A stretch of 7,163 nucleotides of DNA, taken from positions 1 through 7,163 of the forward strand of contig CAMAFU010000090.1 in NCBI GenBank assembly GCA_945833725.1. Direction: 5' to 3'. This DNA is from an uncultured Treponema sp. (GTDB lineage Bacteria; Spirochaetota; Spirochaetia; Treponematales; Treponemataceae). Under the pieces are notes generated by a model. It saw only the letters and a list, made by a program, of their open reading frames with translations, searched no databases and had not been told where the DNA came from. Of the stretch, positions 5,732-7,163 are shown piece after piece. The position numbers and the translations under genes were made by a program. Every line of letters starts with the position of its first letter. Within the stretch, counting starts at the first letter, position 1.

Positions 5732-6793
5732 ATGACAGTAGGTATTTTAACTTCGGGAGGCGACTGCCAGGCACTTAATGCGGCAATGCGCGGTGTTGCA
5801 AAAAGTCTTTACGAAAAGAAAAAAGACATCCAAATTCTTGGCATTGAAGATGGATTTAAAGGTTTATGCCAGAACAAAGTACGCAAAATGGAAAAAAAAG
5901 ATTTTTCGGGCATTCTTTCTCTTGGGGGAACAATTCTAGGTTCTTCCAGAATGCCTTTTAAGCAGATAGAAGAAGACGATGAAGACGGTATAAACAAAAT
6001 TCAGTCTATGATTTCCTGCTATCGTAAAAATAAAATGGACTGTCTTGTAGTGCTGGGAGGAAACGGAAGCCATAAAACAGCAAATCTTTTACGGGAAAAA
6101 GGCCTGAACATTATTACTCTTCCAAAAACCATTGATAACGACATTTGGGGAACAGACATGACTTTTGGCTTTTACAGTGCACTGGAAATTGCATCAAAAG
6201 CAATAGACTGTATCCACACAACAGCAGCAAGCCATTCGAGAGTGTTTATTATAGAAATAATGGGTCATAAAACAGGCTGGTTGTCCTTGTACGCAGGAAT
6301 AGCAGGAGGCGCCGACATAATACTGATTCCGGAAATTCCATATAATATTCAGTCTGTAGTGAAAAAAATCCAGGAAAGGGAACAAGAAGGCAGAAATTTT
6401 ACAATAATCGTTTGTGCCGAAGGAGCAATTTCCAAAGAAAATGTTTCCCTTCCAAAAAAAGAATACAGAAGAAAATTGGGCGGCATTTCCATATCCTTTC
6501 ATCTGGCATCGGAAATTAAAATTCTTACAGGAAAAGACATTCGCGTAACAATTCCGGGACATACGCAAAGAGGCGGAGAACCTTGCCCCGCCGACAGAGT
6601 TATTGCCACAAGACTGGGAGCCGCTGCAGCAGAATATATAATGGCCGGCAACTTTGGAGTAATGACAGCTTTAAAAAACGGAAACATAGAACCAGTTCCT
6701 TTAAGCGAAGTTGCCGGCAAGCTAAAAACAGTGCCTCAAGATTCTCCTATAATTAAAGAAGCAAAAAGTCTGGGAATAAGTTTTGGAGAATAA
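5732..6793 (+). CDS. pfkA: 6-phosphofructokinase
   Basis: A 353-residue PFK-family enzyme that phosphorylates fructose 6-phosphate to fructose 1,6-bisphosphate in glycolysis. MTVGILTSGGDCQALNAAMR at the N-terminus is the phosphate-donor loop. PKTIDND (131-137) carries the catalytic aspartates D135 and D137, MGHKTGW (177-183) and GHTQRGG (276-282) bind the sugar phosphate. The donor motif is GGNGS (109-113): Gly112 matches ATP-dependent enzymes, where pyrophosphate enzymes have Asp, but Lys132 in PKTIDND is the residue typical of pyrophosphate enzymes, and Asn111 replaces the usual Asp. ATP is the likelier donor, but this is an inference. The start at 5732 has AGAGGA eight bases upstream and gives the canonical N-terminus; an ATG at 5651 would add 27 lysine-rich residues overlapping ppk and is not favoured. 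The four-base gap to ppk implies one mRNA. Confidence 0.94.
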   Translation: MTVGILTSGGDCQALNAAMRGVAKSLYEKKKDIQILGIEDGFKGLCQNKVRKMEKKDFSGILSLGGTILGSSRMPFKQIEEDDEDGINKIQSMISCYRKNKMDCLVVLGGNGSHKTANLLREKGLNIITLPKTIDNDIWGTDMTFGFYSALEIASKAIDCIHTTAASHSRVFIIEIMGHKTGWLSLYAGIAGGADIILIPEIPYNIQSVVKKIQEREQEGRNFTIIVCAEGAISKENVSLPKKEYRRKLGGISISFHLASEIKILTGKDIRVTIPGHTQRGGEPCPADRVIATRLGAAAAEYIMAGNFGVMTALKNGNIEPVPLSEVAGKLKTVPQDSPIIKEAKSLGISFGE

Positions 6794-6813
6794 AACCGAA
6801 CCTTGGTGAGGTG

Positions 6814-6842
6814 TTGATTATCGAAGTTTTATTCAATAAAAT
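6814..6842 (+). promoter_or_regulatory. Predicted promoter of the ACT-domain gene, placed for a leaderless mRNA
   Basis: TTGATT (6814-6819), a 17-base spacer and TAAAAT (6837-6842) lie in the 56-base gap after pfk. Seven bases separate the -10 box from the ATG at 6850, so the transcript should begin at or next to that start codon. No terminator for the ppk-pfk unit is seen in the gap, so read-through could also supply the gene. Confidence 0.6.
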
Positions 6843-6849
6843 AATGATC

Positions 6850-7119
6850 ATGAATGCGATAGTTACAGTTGTTGGCAGCGATAAAGTTGGAATAATTGCA
6901 GAAGTTAGTGCTTTGCTGGCTTTTCACAAAGTTAATATCGAAGATATTTCACAGACAATTCTTTCCGGCAATTTTGTAATGATGATGATGGTCAGTTTGA
7001 ACAATGCTGATTTATCTATAGACCAGCTCCGCACAATTTTGACTGAAACAAGTACAAAAATGGGAGTTGAAATAAACATTATGGCAGAAAAAGTTTTTTC
7101 TTCCATGAACAGAATCTAA
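6850..7119 (+). CDS. Small ACT-domain protein (UPF0237 family)
   Basis: An 89-residue protein that is a single ACT domain, the usual length of the UPF0237 family. MNAIVTVVGSDKVGIIAEVS at 1-20, VNIEDISQTI (28-37) and the methionine-rich NFVMMMMVSL (41-50) match the family. ACT domains bind small ligands, often amino acids, as dimers and regulate enzymes; the ligand of this family is not known to me. Members often stand next to a UPF0210/DUF711 gene, which may lie beyond the right edge. The ATG at 6850 is chosen because it gives the canonical N-terminus; an in-frame ATG at 6844 and a GTG at 6811 are possible. A GAGG at 6808-6811 is too far upstream to serve either ATG, and the in-between codons overlap a promoter. 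Confidence 0.88.
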   Translation: MNAIVTVVGSDKVGIIAEVSALLAFHKVNIEDISQTILSGNFVMMMMVSLNNADLSIDQLRTILTETSTKMGVEINIMAEKVFSSMNRI

Positions 7120-7128
7120 ACTTAGCCC

Positions 7129-7163
7129 GGATTGGAGCAGCGGCGAAGCCGTTGGAAAAAAAA
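7129..7163. repeat. Partial copy of the hairpin repeat, cut by the window edge
   Basis: GGATTGGAGCAG (7129-7140) is identical to 3342-3353. It is followed by CGGC-GAA-GCCG (7141-7151), equivalent to CGCC-GAA-GGCG at 3354-3364 with one base pair flipped, then GTTGG-like sequence and an A-run. It starts 10 bases after the ACT-gene stop on the same strand as the earlier copy. There is no T-run after the hairpin on the plus strand, so it does not look like an intrinsic terminator for the ACT gene. Confidence 0.7.

Overview
The window suggests an anaerobic, AT-rich, host-associated spirochaete, most likely a Treponema-like organism. This is inferred from gene content and style: a NifJ-type pyruvate:ferredoxin oxidoreductase, QueH, a classical two-domain ArgA, a clade of 6-phosphofructokinase with a GGNG motif, and GC-richer hairpin repeats between genes. 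No rRNA or tRNA is present to confirm it. Seven protein genes are supported; one is cut by the left edge.

Left half (about 1-3001): four genes lie on the minus strand, transcribed leftward. From right to left they are a YhbY-type RNA-binding protein, QueH (last step of queuosine synthesis), ArgA (N-acetylglutamate synthase, overlapping queH by 29 bases) and the first 64 codons of pyruvate:ferredoxin oxidoreductase, which has its own promoter and a strong ribosome binding site. The 280-base gap between yhbY and queH holds three separate inverted repeats.

Centre (3002-3573): no gene. It contains the yhbY promoter, an exact 137-base tandem duplication rich in nested inverted repeats (3056-3329), a partial third copy fused to a different hairpin block (3330-3451), and the ppk promoter. 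The start of that block reappears at the right edge (7129-7163) with a compensatory base-pair change in its hairpin.

Right half (3574-7119): polyphosphate kinase and a 6-phosphofructokinase form a tight two-gene unit on the plus strand (4 bases apart), followed by a small ACT-domain protein with its own promoter.

Two points stand out. First, three genes (yhbY, queH, ACT protein) have no Shine-Dalgarno sequence, and each has a good sigma70-like promoter whose -10 box sits only 6 to 9 bases before the ATG, so their mRNAs are predicted to be leaderless or nearly so. The other four starts have clear ribosome binding sites. Second, the repeat family appears modular and structured: a shared head sequence is joined to different hairpin bodies, with covariation that points to selection on structure.
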